Source of the DNA: Aphrophora alni | Taxonomy: Eukaryota > Arthropoda > Insecta > Hemiptera > Aphrophoridae | Reading direction: 5' to 3' | Length of the DNA stretch: 64,000 nucleotides | Assembly (NCBI GenBank): GCA_963513935.1 | Contig: OY740768.1 | Span: 36,144,216 to 36,208,215, forward strand | Part shown: in pieces, positions 1 to 11,885 of the stretch | Position numbering within the stretch: the first letter of the stretch is position 1 | How the letters are laid out: the number at the start of each line of letters is the position of its first letter | Program-made: the position numbers and the translations under genes | Notes under the pieces: generated by a model | Told to the model about the DNA's origin: nothing | Database searches by the model: none | Seen by the model: only the letters and a program-made list of their open reading frames with translations

Positions 1-448
1 TGGAGGAAGATCAATGACGCAAGCGTCTATGACCGGTACCCCAGCAATTTATGAATCTAAAATTTAAAACAAGAAAATGAAAAAATGTAGAGAAAAAACA
101 GAATAAAACACAAATTCCTACCTCACACAAAATAAAATAAACAAAACAGTTTATTATAGAAGGTGGTATACCATTATGGAATATATAAGTATTTGATTGT
201 TTTTAAAACAATAGTGAACATATTACCAATTATATCTTCGACTTCCCACCCTTTTAAGATAAAAATAGAAATGCATTTTTACCAAAGTGTTTTTATTAAT
301 AGTTAAATCAACTTTTAATTAATCATACAATTAAAATTAAATAATGGTTAATTTAACTACAATATGACTCTTTAAAATGAACTAACTTTAACCTAAAATA
401 TATAGGGGTTGATTTTAACACACTACACCACTTTAGCAATTTTTTTTT
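1..448. other. AT-rich flank, no gene seen
   Basis: No open frame of note and no repeat recognised. The stretch is strongly AT-rich and ends in a run of T directly before the first satellite unit. Confidence 0.6.
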
Positions 449-3400
449 CAGTAGGGAGGAGAGGACTGCATGGCTCAGATTTCTCCTTTAGTCAACGCGA
501 GTATGTTATTCTTTACAATCAATGGGTGGTGTCTGCCCAAGGGGGTAGGTCCGAAACCTCTCGGTCGTAACATCAGTAGGGAGGAGAGGACTGGCTCAGC
601 TTGCTCCTTTAGTCAACGCGAGTATGTTATTCTTTACAATCAATGGGTGGTGTCTGCCCAAGGGGGTAGGTCCGAAACCTCTCGGTCGTAACATCAGGAG
701 GGAGGAGAGGACTGCATGGCTCAGATTTCTCCTTTAGTAACGCGAGTATGTTATTCTTTACAATCAATGGGTGGTGTCTGCCGAAGGGGGTAGGTCCCAA
801 ACCTCTCGGTCGTAACATCAGTAGGGAGGAGAGGACTGCATGGCTCAGATTTCTCCTTTAGTAACGCGAGTATGTTATTCTTTACAATCAATGGGTGGTG
901 TCTGTCCAAGGGGGTAGGTCCCAAACCTCTCGGTCGTAAAATCAGGAGGGAGGAGAGGACTGCATGGCTCAGATTTATCCTTTAGTCAACGCGAGTATGT
1001 TATTCTTTACAATCAATGGGTGGTGTCTGCCCAAGGGGGTAGGTCCCAAACCTCTCGGTCGTAACATCAGGAGGGAGGAGAGGACTGCATGGCTCAGATT
1101 TCTCCTTTAGTAACGCGAGTATGTTATTCTTTACAATCAATGGGTGGTGTCTGCCCAAGGGGGTAGGTCCCAAACCTCTCGGTCGTAACATCAGGAGGGA
1201 GGAGAGGACTGCATGGCTCAGATTTCTCCTTTAGTAACGCGAGTATGTTATTCTTTACAATCAATGGGTGGTGTCTGCCCAAGGGGGTAGGTCCGAAACC
1301 TCTCGGTCGTAACATCAAGAGGGAGGAGAGGACTGCATGGCTCAGATTTCTCCTTTAGTAACGCGAGTATGTTATTCTTTACAATCAATGGGTGGTGTCT
1401 GCCCAAGGGGGTAGGTCCGAAACCTCTCGATCGTAACATCAGGAGGGAGGAGAGGACTGCATGGCTCAGATTTCTCCTTTAGTAACGCGAGTATGTTATT
1501 CTTTACAATCCATGGGTGGTGTCTGCCCAAGGGGGTAGGTCCGAAACCTCTCGATCGTAACATCAGGAGGGAGGAGAGGACTGCATGGCTCAGATTTCTC
1601 CTTTAGTAACGCGAGTATGTTATTCTTTACAATCCATGGGTGGTGTCTGCCCAAGGGGGTAGGTCCGAAACCTCTCGATCGTAACATCAGGAGGGAGGAG
1701 AGGACTGCATGGCTCAGATTTCTCCTTTAGTAACGCGAGTATGTTATTCTTTACAATCAATGGGTGGTGTCTGCCCAAGGGGGTAGGTCCGAAACCTCTC
1801 GATCGTAACATCAGGAGGGAGGAGAGGACTGCATGGCTCAGATTTCTCCTTTAGTAACGCGAGTATGTTATTCTTTACAATCAATGGGTGGTGTCTGCCC
1901 AAGGGGGTAGGTCCGAAACCTCTCGATCGTAACATCAGGAGGGAGGAGAGGACTGCATGGCTCAGATTTCTCCTTTAGTAACGCGAGTATGTTATTCTTT
2001 ACAATCAATGGGTGGTGTCTGCCCATGGGGGTAGGTCCGAAACCTCTCGATCGTAACATCAGGAGGGAGGAGAGGACTGCATGGCTCAGATTTCTCCTTT
2101 AGTAACGCGAGTATGTTATTCTTTACAATCCATGGGTGGTGTCTGCCCAAGGGGGTAGGTCCGAAACCTCTCGATCGTAACATCAGGAGGGAGGAGAGGA
2201 CTGCATGGCTCAGATTTCTCCTTTAGTAACGCGAGTATGTTATTCTTTACAATCCATGGGTGGTGTCTGCCCAAGGGGGTAGGTCCGAAACCTCTCGATC
2301 GTAACATTAGGAGGAAGGAGAGGACTGCATGGCTCAGATTTCTCCTTTAGTAACGCGAGTATGTTATTCTTTACAATCCATGGGTGGTGTCTGCCCAAGG
2401 GGGTAGGTCCGAAACCTCTCGATCGTAACATCAGGAGGGAGGAGAGGACTGCATGGCTCAGATTTCTCCTTTAGTAACGCGAGTATGTTATTCTTTACAA
2501 TCAATGGGTGGTGTCTGCCCAAGGGGGTAGGTCCGAAACCTCTCGATCGTAACATCAGGAGGGAGGAGAGGACTGCATGGCTCAGATTTCTCCTTTAGTA
2601 ACGCGAGTATGTTATTCTTTACAATCCATGGGTGGTGTCTGCCCAAGGGGGTAGGTCCGAAACCTCTCGATCGTAACATCAGGAGGGAGGAGAGGACTGC
2701 ATGGCTCAGATTTCTCCTTTAGTAACGCGAGTATGTTATTCTTTACAATCAATGGGTGGTGTCTGCCCAAGGGGGTAGGTCCGAAACCTCTCGATCGTAA
2801 CATCAGGAGGGAGGAGAGGACTGCATGGCTCAGATTTCTCCTTTAGTAACGCGAGTATGTTATTCTTTACAATCAATGGGTGGTGTCTGCCCAAGGGGGT
2901 AGGTCCGAAACCTCTCGATCGTAACATCAGGAGGGAGGAGAGGACTGCATGGCTCAGATTTCTCCTTTAGTAACGCGAGTATGTTATTCTTTACAATCAA
3001 TGGGTGGTGTCTGCCCAAGGGGGTAGGTCCGAAACCTCTCGATCGTAACATCAGGAGGGAGGAGAGGACTGCATGGCTCAGATTTCTCCTTTAGTAACGC
3101 GAGTATGTTATTCTTTACAATCAATGGGTGGTGTCTGCCCAAGGGGGTAGGTCCGAAACCTCTCGATCGTAACATCAGGAGGGAGGAGAGGACTCCATGG
3201 CTCAGATTTCTCCTTTAGTAACGCGAGTATGTTATTCTTTACAATCAATGGGTGGTGTCTGCCCATGGGGGTAGGTCCGAAACCTCTCGATCGTAACATC
3301 AGGAGGGAGGAGAGGACTGCATGGCTCAGATTTCTCCTTTAGTAACGCGAGTATGTTATTCTTTACAATCAATGGGTGGTGTCTGCCCAAGGGGGTAGGT

Positions 3401-4662
3401 CCGAAACCTCTCGATCGTAACATCAGGAGGGAGGAGAGGACTGCATGGCTCAGATTTCTCCTTTAGTAACGCGAGTATGTTATTCTTTACAATCAATGGG
3501 TGGTGTCTGCCCAAGGGGGTAGGTCCCAAACCTCTCGGTCGTAACATCAGGAGGGAGGAGAGGACTGCATGGCTCAGATTTCTCCTTTAGTAACGCGAGT
3601 ATGTTATTCTTTACAATCAATGGGTGGTGTCTGCCCAAGGGGGTAGGTCCGAAACCTCTCGATCGTAACATCAGGAGGGAGGAGAGGACTGCATGGCTCA
3701 GATTTCTCCTTTAGTAACGCGAGTATGTTATTCTTTACAATCAATGGGTGGTGTCTGCCCAAGGGGGTAGGTCCGAAACCTCTCGATCGTAACATCAGGA
3801 GGGAGGAGAGGACTGCATGGCTCAGATTTCTCCTTTAGTAACGCGAGTATGTTATTCTTTACAATCAATGGGTGGTGTCTGCCCAAGGGGGTAGGTCCGA
3901 AACCTCTCGATCGTAACATCAGGAGGGAGGAGAGGACTCCATGGCTCAGATTTCTCCTTTAGTAACGCGAGTATGTTATTCTTTACAATCAATGGGTGGT
4001 GTCTGCCCATGGGGGTAGGTCCGAAACCTCTCGATCGTAACATCAGGAGGGAGGAGAGGACTGCATGGCTCAGATTTCTCCTTTAGTAACGCGAGTATGT
4101 TATTCTTTACAATCAATGGGTGGTGTCTGCCCAAGGGGGTAGGTCCGAAACCTCTCGATCGTAACATCAGGAGGGAGGAGAGGACTGCATGGCTCAGATT
4201 TCTCCTTTAGTAACGCGAGTATGTTATTCTTTACAATCAATGGGTGGTGTCTGCCCAAGGGGGTAGGTCCCAAACCTCTCGGTCGTAACATCAGGAGGGA
4301 GGAGAGGACTGCATGGCTCAGATTTCTCCTTTAGTAACGCGAGTATGTTATTCTTTACAATCAATGGGTGGTGTCTGCCCAAGGGGGTAGGTCCGAAACC
4401 TCTCGATCGTAACATCAGGAGGGAGGAGAGGACTGCATGGCTCAGATTTCTCCTTTAGTAACGCGAGTATGTTATTCTTTACAATCAATGGGTGGTGTCT
4501 GCCCAAGGGGGTAGGTCCGAAACCTCTCGATCGTAACATCAGGAGGGAGGAGAGGACTGCATGGCTCAGATTTCTCCTTTAGTAACGCGAGTATGTTATT
4601 CTTTACAATCAATGGGTGGTGTCTGTCCAAGGGGGTAGGTCCGAAACCTCTCGGTCGTAACA
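449..4662. repeat. 124-bp satellite array, about 34 units
   Basis: About 34 head-to-tail units with a 124-bp period. Each unit contains the landmarks GGGAGGAGAGGACT, TTATTCTTTACAATC, GGGGGTAGGTCC and CTCTCGATCG. The leftmost units are the most divergent: some have AGTCAACGCG instead of AGTAACGCG, and the second lacks part of the GACTGCATGG segment. Central and right units are nearly identical, as expected when unequal exchange homogenises an array from its centre. A CAA/CCATGG toggle, a G/C toggle in GTCC(G/C)AAAC and a TCG(A/G)TCG toggle mark unit subtypes. Minus-strand frames of 63 codons recur in every unit but overlap each other, because 124 is not divisible by three, so the array is not protein-coding. 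Confidence 0.97.
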
Positions 4663-4667
4663 AAAAG
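3180..4667. repeat. 744-bp (6 x 124) higher-order duplication in the satellite
   Basis: Three diagnostic variants occur twice at exactly 744-bp spacing: GACTCCATGG at 3195 and 3939, GCCCATGGGG at 3266 and 4010, and the C of GGTCCCAAAC at 3527 and 4271. The order of unit subtypes between them is the same. A six-unit block was therefore duplicated in tandem recently. The block limits are approximate. Confidence 0.85.
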
Positions 4668-4740
4668 AAGGAAAACAGAACATAAAGACCCCTATCCTTA
4701 GAATATCAGAGTCGAAAGAGATAAAGAATTGGTTAAGCTA
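4663..4740 (-). repeat. truncated SINE-like fragment
   Basis: The AAAGACCCCTATCCTTAGAA and AGAGTCGAAAGAG segments resemble the 3' half of the tRNA-type SINE copies near 7.8, 11.7 and 24.6 kb. The copy lacks the box A and box B part and abuts the satellite edge. Confidence 0.5.
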
Positions 4741-4926
4741 TGCTCTACGCTCACGAAAACTAAGTACGGTTCCAAATTATGAAAAATTATTAATGATTAT
4801 TTATTTATTAAAATTTATCTACGTATTTTGGAGCACTGGCTTCGAATTCTACATTGTTTATACTTCCCCCAACAAAAATCAAACAAACTAAAAATTAATT
4901 TAGTTAGTAAATGACTTTGATGAAAA

Positions 4927-4928
<2 letters not shown>

Positions 4929-4977
<49 letters not shown>

Positions 4978-5002
4978 TTGTGTGTATGTGTGTGTGTGTG
5001 TT
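4929..5002. repeat. (AT)n-(GT)n microsatellite
   Basis: About 14 AT dinucleotides run directly into an interrupted GT tract. Confidence 0.95.
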
Positions 5003-5225
5003 TTATGACGCTGAGTTCGTATTTAATATCAGATTTTATGTAACCAATTAGAAAGGTGCTGAGCATGAGCAAAGTTGAAAAATGGTTACAGACTTAAAAG
5101 CGTTTACTAACACTCATATATGTTGTACATTTTGACATACAACGCGTAATATTTGTTTGTCTAAAATGTAAGTTTTGTAATTTAATCAAAATTAAAATTT
5201 CAACACGAGTAACCCGTTGATTACA

Positions 5226-5256
<31 letters not shown>

Positions 5257-5916
5257 GAATTTGGATTAAACTATTGCTTTCTGTGAAGTTCAAACTTTTG
5301 TCACTAATGTTTGTTTAATTTTTTGCACTAACTTTTAAAAAAAAATTGTTAAATGGTCGCAATAGTAATTCGTGAAGGTTATCTTATTTCAGTATAATAA
5401 ATGACGGTGGCTCCAGTTTGTATTTTTGCAAAGATATAAATTTCTTCCTATGATGTGGTACAATCCTACGGAATCACCCTCCATCAGAGGAGGGGCTCCG
5501 TAAAGGATAGTTACGCATCATTGAAGGGAACTTACTGAATAGAATAACATTGGCACAAATCAATGATTGATCAATAGTTCAAACTAAAATGGCGGGCAGG
5601 CATCTTTCTACAATTTGCGGTTTTAAACAGATATTTAAAACATGGATGCCTACCCCGCTAACCCTTTGACGAAAATCTCCCCGTAATAGAAAACGCCAAT
5701 AAAACAATACACCCCTCGTTTAAAAAGGTGAGGTGTGAAGCTTAACAAAAAAGAAACACCTTGACATTGACAATATTTCGAAATCAAATTGAACAAAAAT
5801 AATTAGGCCCTACGTCTAATAGTTCATACTTTATATTTGGAAAATATTTAGGGAAAAAACAAACTACAAACATTTTAAGATTCTTTGTGAAGCAGTTATA
5901 AAAATGATAAACATAT
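5003..5916. other. no gene seen; poly-T tract
   Basis: The stretch contains a poly-T tract of about 30 bases near 5227-5253 and short inverted words such as AGGCATC and GATGCCT around 5600-5650. I see no open frame or recognisable element. Confidence 0.5.
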
Positions 5917-6190
5917 AAATTATTCAGTATAACAAACACATAGAACACAATTCTCACAAAAAAATACGCCTAAGTATCAGACGTGTTTCAACGACAAGGT
6001 CGTCCTCTTCAGCGATACAAGAGCTACACCAATCAAACTATAACTATAACTATGAGCTCAGTTATAATTTGATTGGTGTAGCTCGTGTATCACTGAAGAG
6101 GACGACCTTGTCGTTGAAACGCGTCTGATTCTTAGGCGTATTTTTTGTGAGAATTGTGTTCTGTGTGTTTGTTATACTGTATAATTTTTC
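5917..6190. mobile_element. foldback element with about 125-bp arms
   Basis: The left arm (5917-6043) and right arm (6062-6190) are near-perfect reverse complements, separated by a short loop around GAGCTC. The outer ends read GTATAACAAACACA and TGTGTTTGTTATAC. The arms carry CTGAAGAGGACGACC, then GTCGTTGAAACGCG, a hairpin resembling a hammerhead-ribozyme core. There is no coding capacity. It is probably a non-autonomous foldback or two inverted copies of a short repeat; the superfamily is unknown. Confidence 0.85.
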
Positions 6191-6430
6191 TCATAAGTCA
6201 AGTTCAATATTTAATATACTGTATAAATTATTATTTTTTTAATGACTTTTAAAATGGCATTTGTAAATATTGTCAAAAATTATCATAAATTTACCAAAAT
6301 AATTACATTTTTCGTTTCATTTCAAATTGTATACCTATTTGAAAAATTAATACATGCTAATTAAAATTAATTAAATGTGATTCTTTATTGCACACTAAAT
6401 AAACCAGCACAGAGGTTTATTATTGTATAC

Positions 6431-6727
6431 ATTTTGAATTTACCTTAATTGGTCTGTCTAAAATAATCCCTACTGGAATGTTATTTATCTACGTCAGTTT
6501 CGTCTGCTAAGAGACATCATCAGTGACAATTCACTTAACTGACTGAGAACAAGATGTACATAGACCAAAAACTGATTATGACTAAAGTGACAAACTTGAT
6601 AAATTTTAAATTGTATATTGTGTTTAAGTGTCCGTATATTTATTGCGTGTAATTATATAATTGTGGGACGTAGCTGAATAACAACCCAGTAAGGATTATT
6701 TTAGAAAGACTGATTAAGGTAAAAACA
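6431..6727. mobile_element. foldback element with about 60-bp diverged arms
   Basis: The left arm (about 6433-6495) and right arm (about 6665-6726) are imperfect reverse complements; the sequence TACCTTAAT(T/C)(G/A)GTCT and the words TCTAAAATAATCC and CTACGTC mark both. On the minus strand the loop contains CTGATGATGTCT, then AGACGAAAC, the same hairpin type as in the 5.9-kb foldback. No open frame. Confidence 0.7.
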
Positions 6728-6850
6728 AAATATATTTAAATATAAACAATCCAGAGGCTTGGAACAAAATAAATTGTTTATTATTCTCACTGAACAATTA
6801 ACAGACTCAGCTAACCTCAAACTCATTTATAGCTCTAGTTGTTTAATATA

Positions 6851-7003
6851 ATGTCGAAACAGAATTTTAAAATGGATGAGGACGATTTTGAATGGTCGAA
6901 GACTCCACCAGCTAAAGAAGTAGCTGACTTGTTGCCTAGAAATTCAAGACATATATATGAAAAGAAACGTAAAGAGCTAATGTTGTATACTATCGTTCTA
7001 TAA
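6851..7003 (+). pseudogene. short unrecognised ORF, 50 codons
   Basis: An ATG-to-TAA frame of 50 codons with an acidic start (MDEDDFEW) followed by a basic stretch (LLPRNSRHIYEKKRKE). The composition looks more protein-like than the surrounding AT-rich sequence. A piece of the form LLP.(S/N)..(I)YE is common near the start of tyrosine-recombinase-like insect proteins, but the similarity is too short to name it. It could be a first exon, a transposon fragment or chance. Confidence 0.25.
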
Positions 7004-7797
7004 CATTCCTACCTATATTTTGTATAGCTGTAATAAAATTTTAAAATAATTAAAATAGTAGAAAATAATTAAATTAGTGTACTGCAGTTTTTAGGGAAAA
7101 TCTTGTTTGTAATTATTCCAGTGTAGTGTCTTTATCCCTCTTGAGCAATTATCGCACTCCACTACTCGTCATGTGCGAGGTAACATTTTCTCTTATGTGA
7201 TAAAAACCTACTTTACGCATATAATGTTTTCTAAAAACATCGAAGAAAAATGAGTAAAGAATGAAACTTTGTGGAACTTATCTAAATTTACAAACATTGT
7301 CTTCATTGTAGTATTTAGAGATATAAGCAAAATTTGGAATTTTATTGATTTTTTTAATTAGGTGTTTTTAAAAATATAAAAAATATTGACAAAATGTTTA
7401 AATTAGTGTATTTTGGTCAGTTTTAAGTTTCCATCTCATTTATATCCTATGATTTTCACCAATTAGCAATTTTAAAAAATCACCACAAAACTTGAGTTCC
7501 TTGTATGCACCTAAAATTATGTAGTAAAGAAAATATTATGATAGTGATAAAATTTTGTTGTCATGTATTTGATTGTTCTCAACATTTTGAACCTCTATAT
7601 TCACACTAGAAATGATATTCATTTATCTACTTTTGTAATTTTAATCACAGATTATATCAAGATTGGGTGGATTTATAAAAACTTGGCGTTTTACAGTTAC
7701 ATGGGAGACGGGTGTCTCCTTGAATTTTTAACTAAATCACATAAGGTATGCGCGTGTGTATTTAATCTCGAACATCTTCGTTTTTTTAAAAGAGTGT
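7004..7797. other. no gene seen
   Basis: AT-rich sequence without recognisable genes. The open frame at 7563-7799 has no recognisable motif and its composition is that of the background. Confidence 0.5.
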
Positions 7798-7990
7798 AAA
7801 ATAAAGACCCATAGTCCTCGAATCTTCTAATACTCTCAAGGTCAAAAGAGAACAAGAGTTGGTCAAGAGGAAAGATGAAAGTATGAAAGAGAGGGATCTA
7901 ACCCAAAACTAGCTGAAGAAAGGTGTAGATCCAGCTAAGCTATCGCGAGATTACCACACTATAAGTGAGCCACTGAGTGGCTGAAGATGT
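7798..7990 (-). mobile_element. tRNA-derived SINE-like copy
   Basis: On the minus strand the sequence TAGCTTAGCTGG (7931-7942) fits the RNA polymerase III box A consensus TRGCNNAGYNGG. GGGTTAGATCCC (7893-7904) resembles box B, 38 bases further on, about the spacing found in a tRNA. The body continues to GGGTCTTTAT near 7800. Related copies lie at about 11.70, 23.50, 23.60 and 24.60 kb, all in the same orientation. This is the best copy for defining the family. Confidence 0.65.
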
Positions 7991-9135
7991 AGTCTGAATG
8001 ACGTAAAAATTGAAATTTATTGAGAGTTGGATGTCCCATGGGAGCTTTCAACATCGAAGAGGTGGTGATGCCAAAATGGTTTAGACTCATATTTATAACA
8101 CTTGTTATTTTGTCTGTTTAAATTTAATTTGTTTATGATTATCAAATACTGAATTTATATATTTAAATAGAGCCTATGTTTGGTTCGCTTTTTTCATAGT
8201 CTCTAAACCGTAAAAAGTATCTGATTGAAATCAATTTTTTTAAATGGCGGTAGAGGTTCTTTTTTGCAAAATTATTCGTAAAACATGGTTTTCTTTACTT
8301 TAAGTTAAATTCAAGTGACACACTTGTTTGAATCATAAATCTTCACACTTCATCAAAAGTTAAACGAAATTAGTTGATTTTTTTTTTTTTTTTTTTACTT
8401 TTAAATTAGGCCTTTTAAAAGTAATATTTTTTTAAGGTTTGCCCTAACCACCATTTTTTGGAGAGATGAAGACTAATACATTTTGTTTGGGTCCTTAAAG
8501 CCTAAATTTTAACAAAATTTCAATATAGTTTAGAGTTGTGAAGAATCCGATTTTAGTTTTATGGCACTACCATTTTCAGTTAAAAGTAAAATGAAAAAAA
8601 AAGTATTAAGATATGACTAATATTCATTTATCAAATTTGATCGAAAAAGGTCAATTTGTTGGGCTCTAAAGTACTCCACAGACTACAGACAAATGTCATT
8701 ACGTATTTAAGGCAAAGTACAAATACATTTTATCTTAAAGCAATTTTGACGACTTATAAATTTACTTTTCTCCCTTAAGAAGAAATAAATGGGATTTTTT
8801 TTGTAATTTGATCAAACGTGTTATTTCCATGCTTATTAATACCCTCAACAAATCTTTAACTCTAACTTTTTCATTTGTTCCATTTTTCCTGTAAAATACA
8901 AGAACTCAATAATTCCAGAATTACACTCCTATCCTGTTTTTTTTTATTATAATACTTTAATTCTTTTAGATTTATTTACAAATAGTATTACATTTAAATG
9001 AAAACATGGTCAGAAATATAATGTTTAAATCATGAACTGCTTTGTGATATATTAGAGGACGGAATCATAAATAAAACAATTTAATTTTTTTTTTCAATTT
9101 TTTTTTTTTTAATTTTACAATTTTACTCATTATGT
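7991..9135. other. no gene seen; T-runs
   Basis: AT-rich stretch with several poly-T runs near 8378, 8935 and 9085. No coding frame or named repeat was recognised. Confidence 0.5.
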
Positions 9136-9420
9136 TTATAATGTTTCAAGACATTTACCACAAAATATAATTGCGTACCACGTACGTGCATCGACTTGTT
9201 TGTTAATTAGAAAGCCGTTGGCCGTAGTCCGTGCAGAAGCTTGTAAATCACCATGCTGTAAGTTTTTCTTGTAATAATGTTGGCATCCCTGAGGAGTTAC
9301 TAGCCTTTGTGTTGACCATTCATTAAGACTTAACATCCAACCTAGATGAAGCCTTTCGGGCTAAGGTGTTCTCCCCTAGTTCAAAACTTTAACGTTACCA
9401 CCTCCAGCGCTACAAACTCT
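9136..9420 (-). pseudogene. unrecognised coding-like fragment
   Basis: The minus strand has a 66-codon frame (9136-9336) in a patch of higher GC content than its surroundings. It contains QGCQHYYKKNL and ends in WYAIIFCGKCLETL. I do not recognise the family. The GC rise extends upstream to about 9420 without a single continuous frame, so this may be a decayed gene or transposon fragment. Confidence 0.25.
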
Positions 9421-11381
9421 ATAAGCTTCTTCAACGTACCGTGTTTAAGACAGAGGAATTTATTTATGAATATGTTAATATTATTAGACAAAGTTTGTAT
9501 TTAAGGGAGTTAGTCTGAAAGTTGCGGTCCACTGAGTACGTTTGTTAGGAAATAGGTTAACCGTAGTTGTTAACTTGATTCTACTTTCCTAAGTTTCAAC
9601 AACAATTAATTTTAAGAGAACATTAAACAGGCTAAGGTTTATAAAAAATGTATATTATTTTTTTCCTACATTTTTTAAAATTGAATTTAAAGTAACCGTA
9701 TATCTAATTAGTGTAATAAACACTGGATTTTAAGGTGTAACACATTTTTTATCCGCCATTTTGAAACTGAAAGATATTTTAATCGTTAAGGTGGTCATGC
9801 GACATATTAAATTATATTGCCGTTTTATGGTGAAAACAATGGTGCAAACTGTTTATTATTATCTTTTTTTGTTTAAAAATAATGAGTAAAATTATTAGAA
9901 ATAGAAATATTTCACTTAACATTTTACAAAACCAGATGGTTCTTGTGAAAAACAGGTGAAGAGTCAATGTTTTCAATCTAAATTAGGCCTACGTTATTAT
10001 AACAATAAAAATCATTTGGATTATTTATTACACTAACCACAGACTTACAAACGAAAGAAAATACAATATTTCAAAATCTATTATAATTTAGAACAATGAT
10101 CTCAGTATGTAAACTATGGAAAAATAAACTATGAATTAAGTTCAACTGTAGGCTACTAACAATGAACTGATTCTTAACATCATGCAATACATGTACTTCA
10201 ATGTCTCAAAAAACGCAAATTTTAATTACTTTTAGTGAAGTTTTCATTTATTTAGGTTAATGGTTGGCCACTAGTGCCGCATTTAGTCAACTTTCTCTTC
10301 TAGGTAATCAAATTGGTTGTGCCCCTCCCCCCAAATCGGTTATCAATATAAACTTTTAATAATAGTTAGAGTAAACTGTGTTTACCAAGCTACACTGACT
10401 TTAAAATATTTTCTGTCAAATTATTGTTTCTTATTTTCTACATTAAAATTTCATTCGATAGTCTACTATTTGTATTTTTTAAATCTTTTCAAAATAAATG
10501 GGAATAAAAAGTTATTTCAAGTACATTAACCATTTACAATAGAATAAAAATATTCTGATTCTTTGAAATAATCAAAAATAAAAATAAAACTACCTTAATG
10601 GTAGTGGGCAGACATTGATAAAAATCAGTTTATTTCTACACCACACGTTTTTATTTACATACCGGTACTAAAATATGTATCTTCGAAAACAGCAAAATAT
10701 AAAAATGTACAATATATGTATATTTTACATATGTACAAGAGCGTCAATTTTTTTATTTGCTTCACACAAATCTTGCTCTCTCAAAAATGTTTCCCCCTCA
10801 AATTTTTTGCCCTATTTTTTAATTTTTTATTATAGTTTCCTATCATGTGCCCAAAATTTCTAGTAGGGGATGCTGCACTGTTATTCACTATATTGGCTAC
10901 GTCATTATGAGAGCGGAAAACAAAGTTTAAATGCAAAGAGTCTTCCGATACATTGCATTACCTTTACGAACCAAATATATTTTACAAACAATTTTTAATA
11001 TTAAGCTCTGTTATGAAGTTGCTAAAACATTTTAAACCTACTTTATCTAACTTACTTAAATGAACCCTTCATTCATAGTAAATAGACTTTATTAACTTTC
11101 AGTTTATGCGTTCTAAAATTGATTAAAAAATTTCTAAGTATAGTGTGTACCTAAAAATTTGCTTAACCATTACTTTATAAACAAAAAACAAGATAACGGT
11201 TTCGGTCACTGTGCCCAGAATAAAACGTCATTGTAATTTAATATATTACAAAACACAATTTTGCATATAAATCTTTTATTTTGTTTTCAAGATGGTGGCC
11301 GAAAATGTATCACACCCTAACTTGTTTATTCAGTCATTAATTGGATATAGTTTGGTATAAATTTCATTAAGCTTTTTTAGC
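9421..11381. other. no gene seen
   Basis: AT-rich sequence with short spurious frames only (10317-10529, 10675-10863). No element was recognised. Confidence 0.5.
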
Positions 11382-11700
11382 TTACATGTCTTCGTTTTCT
11401 TTTCCATTGATTTTTGTACCATCCTTTACAACAACTACTTCGTTCCTTTTTTCTATCTTTTTTTCAGTACCAGGCACTCTTGGTGGTGTTCTTTCCAGTG
11501 CTGTTCCTTTCTTGAATGGGTTTTGATTTAACGATAGTTGGTCCTCCCCAGAATCCATAGGACCGACCTTCATGTTGGAGGGTGGATTTTCCAGACTATC
11601 TGATCTGCCACCTGAGGTAATACTTCCGTGTGTTTTATCCATCGCATAGTCAAATTGATGAGAAGGCGGAATAGAGCTCCGAAAGAAGAAACAAGAGTAG
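11382..11700 (-). pseudogene. hydrophilic ORF fragment, unrecognised
   Basis: An ATG frame of 86 codons (11382-11642) whose open frame extends upstream without a stop to about 11700, where it meets a SINE copy. The protein is charged and low in hydrophobics, with a proline/glycine part (ERTPPRVPGTEKKIEKR) and a basic/acidic tail (KINGKENEDM). Such compositions occur in retrotransposon ORF1 linkers and in disordered host proteins. No domain was identified. Confidence 0.3.
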
Positions 11701-11885
11701 GTTAAAGACCCCTAGCCTTCGGAAACCTAACAGAGTCGGGGTTGGAAAAAAGGCCTAGTACCCAATAAGAAAGAAGAAAGAGAAGGGATCTCACTCAAGA
11801 CAAGTTGAAGTAAGATGAGATCCAGCTCGGGAACCCCGGGTTCGCCAAACCCGAACTCACAAGGAGTGAGCCCCTGAGGTGAATA
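11701..11885 (-). mobile_element. tRNA-derived SINE-like copy (diverged)
   Basis: Same family and orientation as the 7.8-kb copy. The 3' part reads GGGTCTTTAACC on the minus strand, and box-like words are GAGCTGGATC and GAGTGAGATCCC. It has a GC-rich head (CCCGGGTTCG) not seen in the other copies. Confidence 0.55.

Noticed and set aside
449..4662. Regular array that could suggest CRISPR
   Set aside because: The whole unit is repeated without unique spacers, no cas genes are near and the DNA is eukaryotic.
627..4663. More than 30 consecutive minus-strand 63-codon frames with near-identical sequence
   Set aside because: They overlap each other and follow the 124-bp satellite period, which is not a multiple of three. 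They are a by-product of the array.
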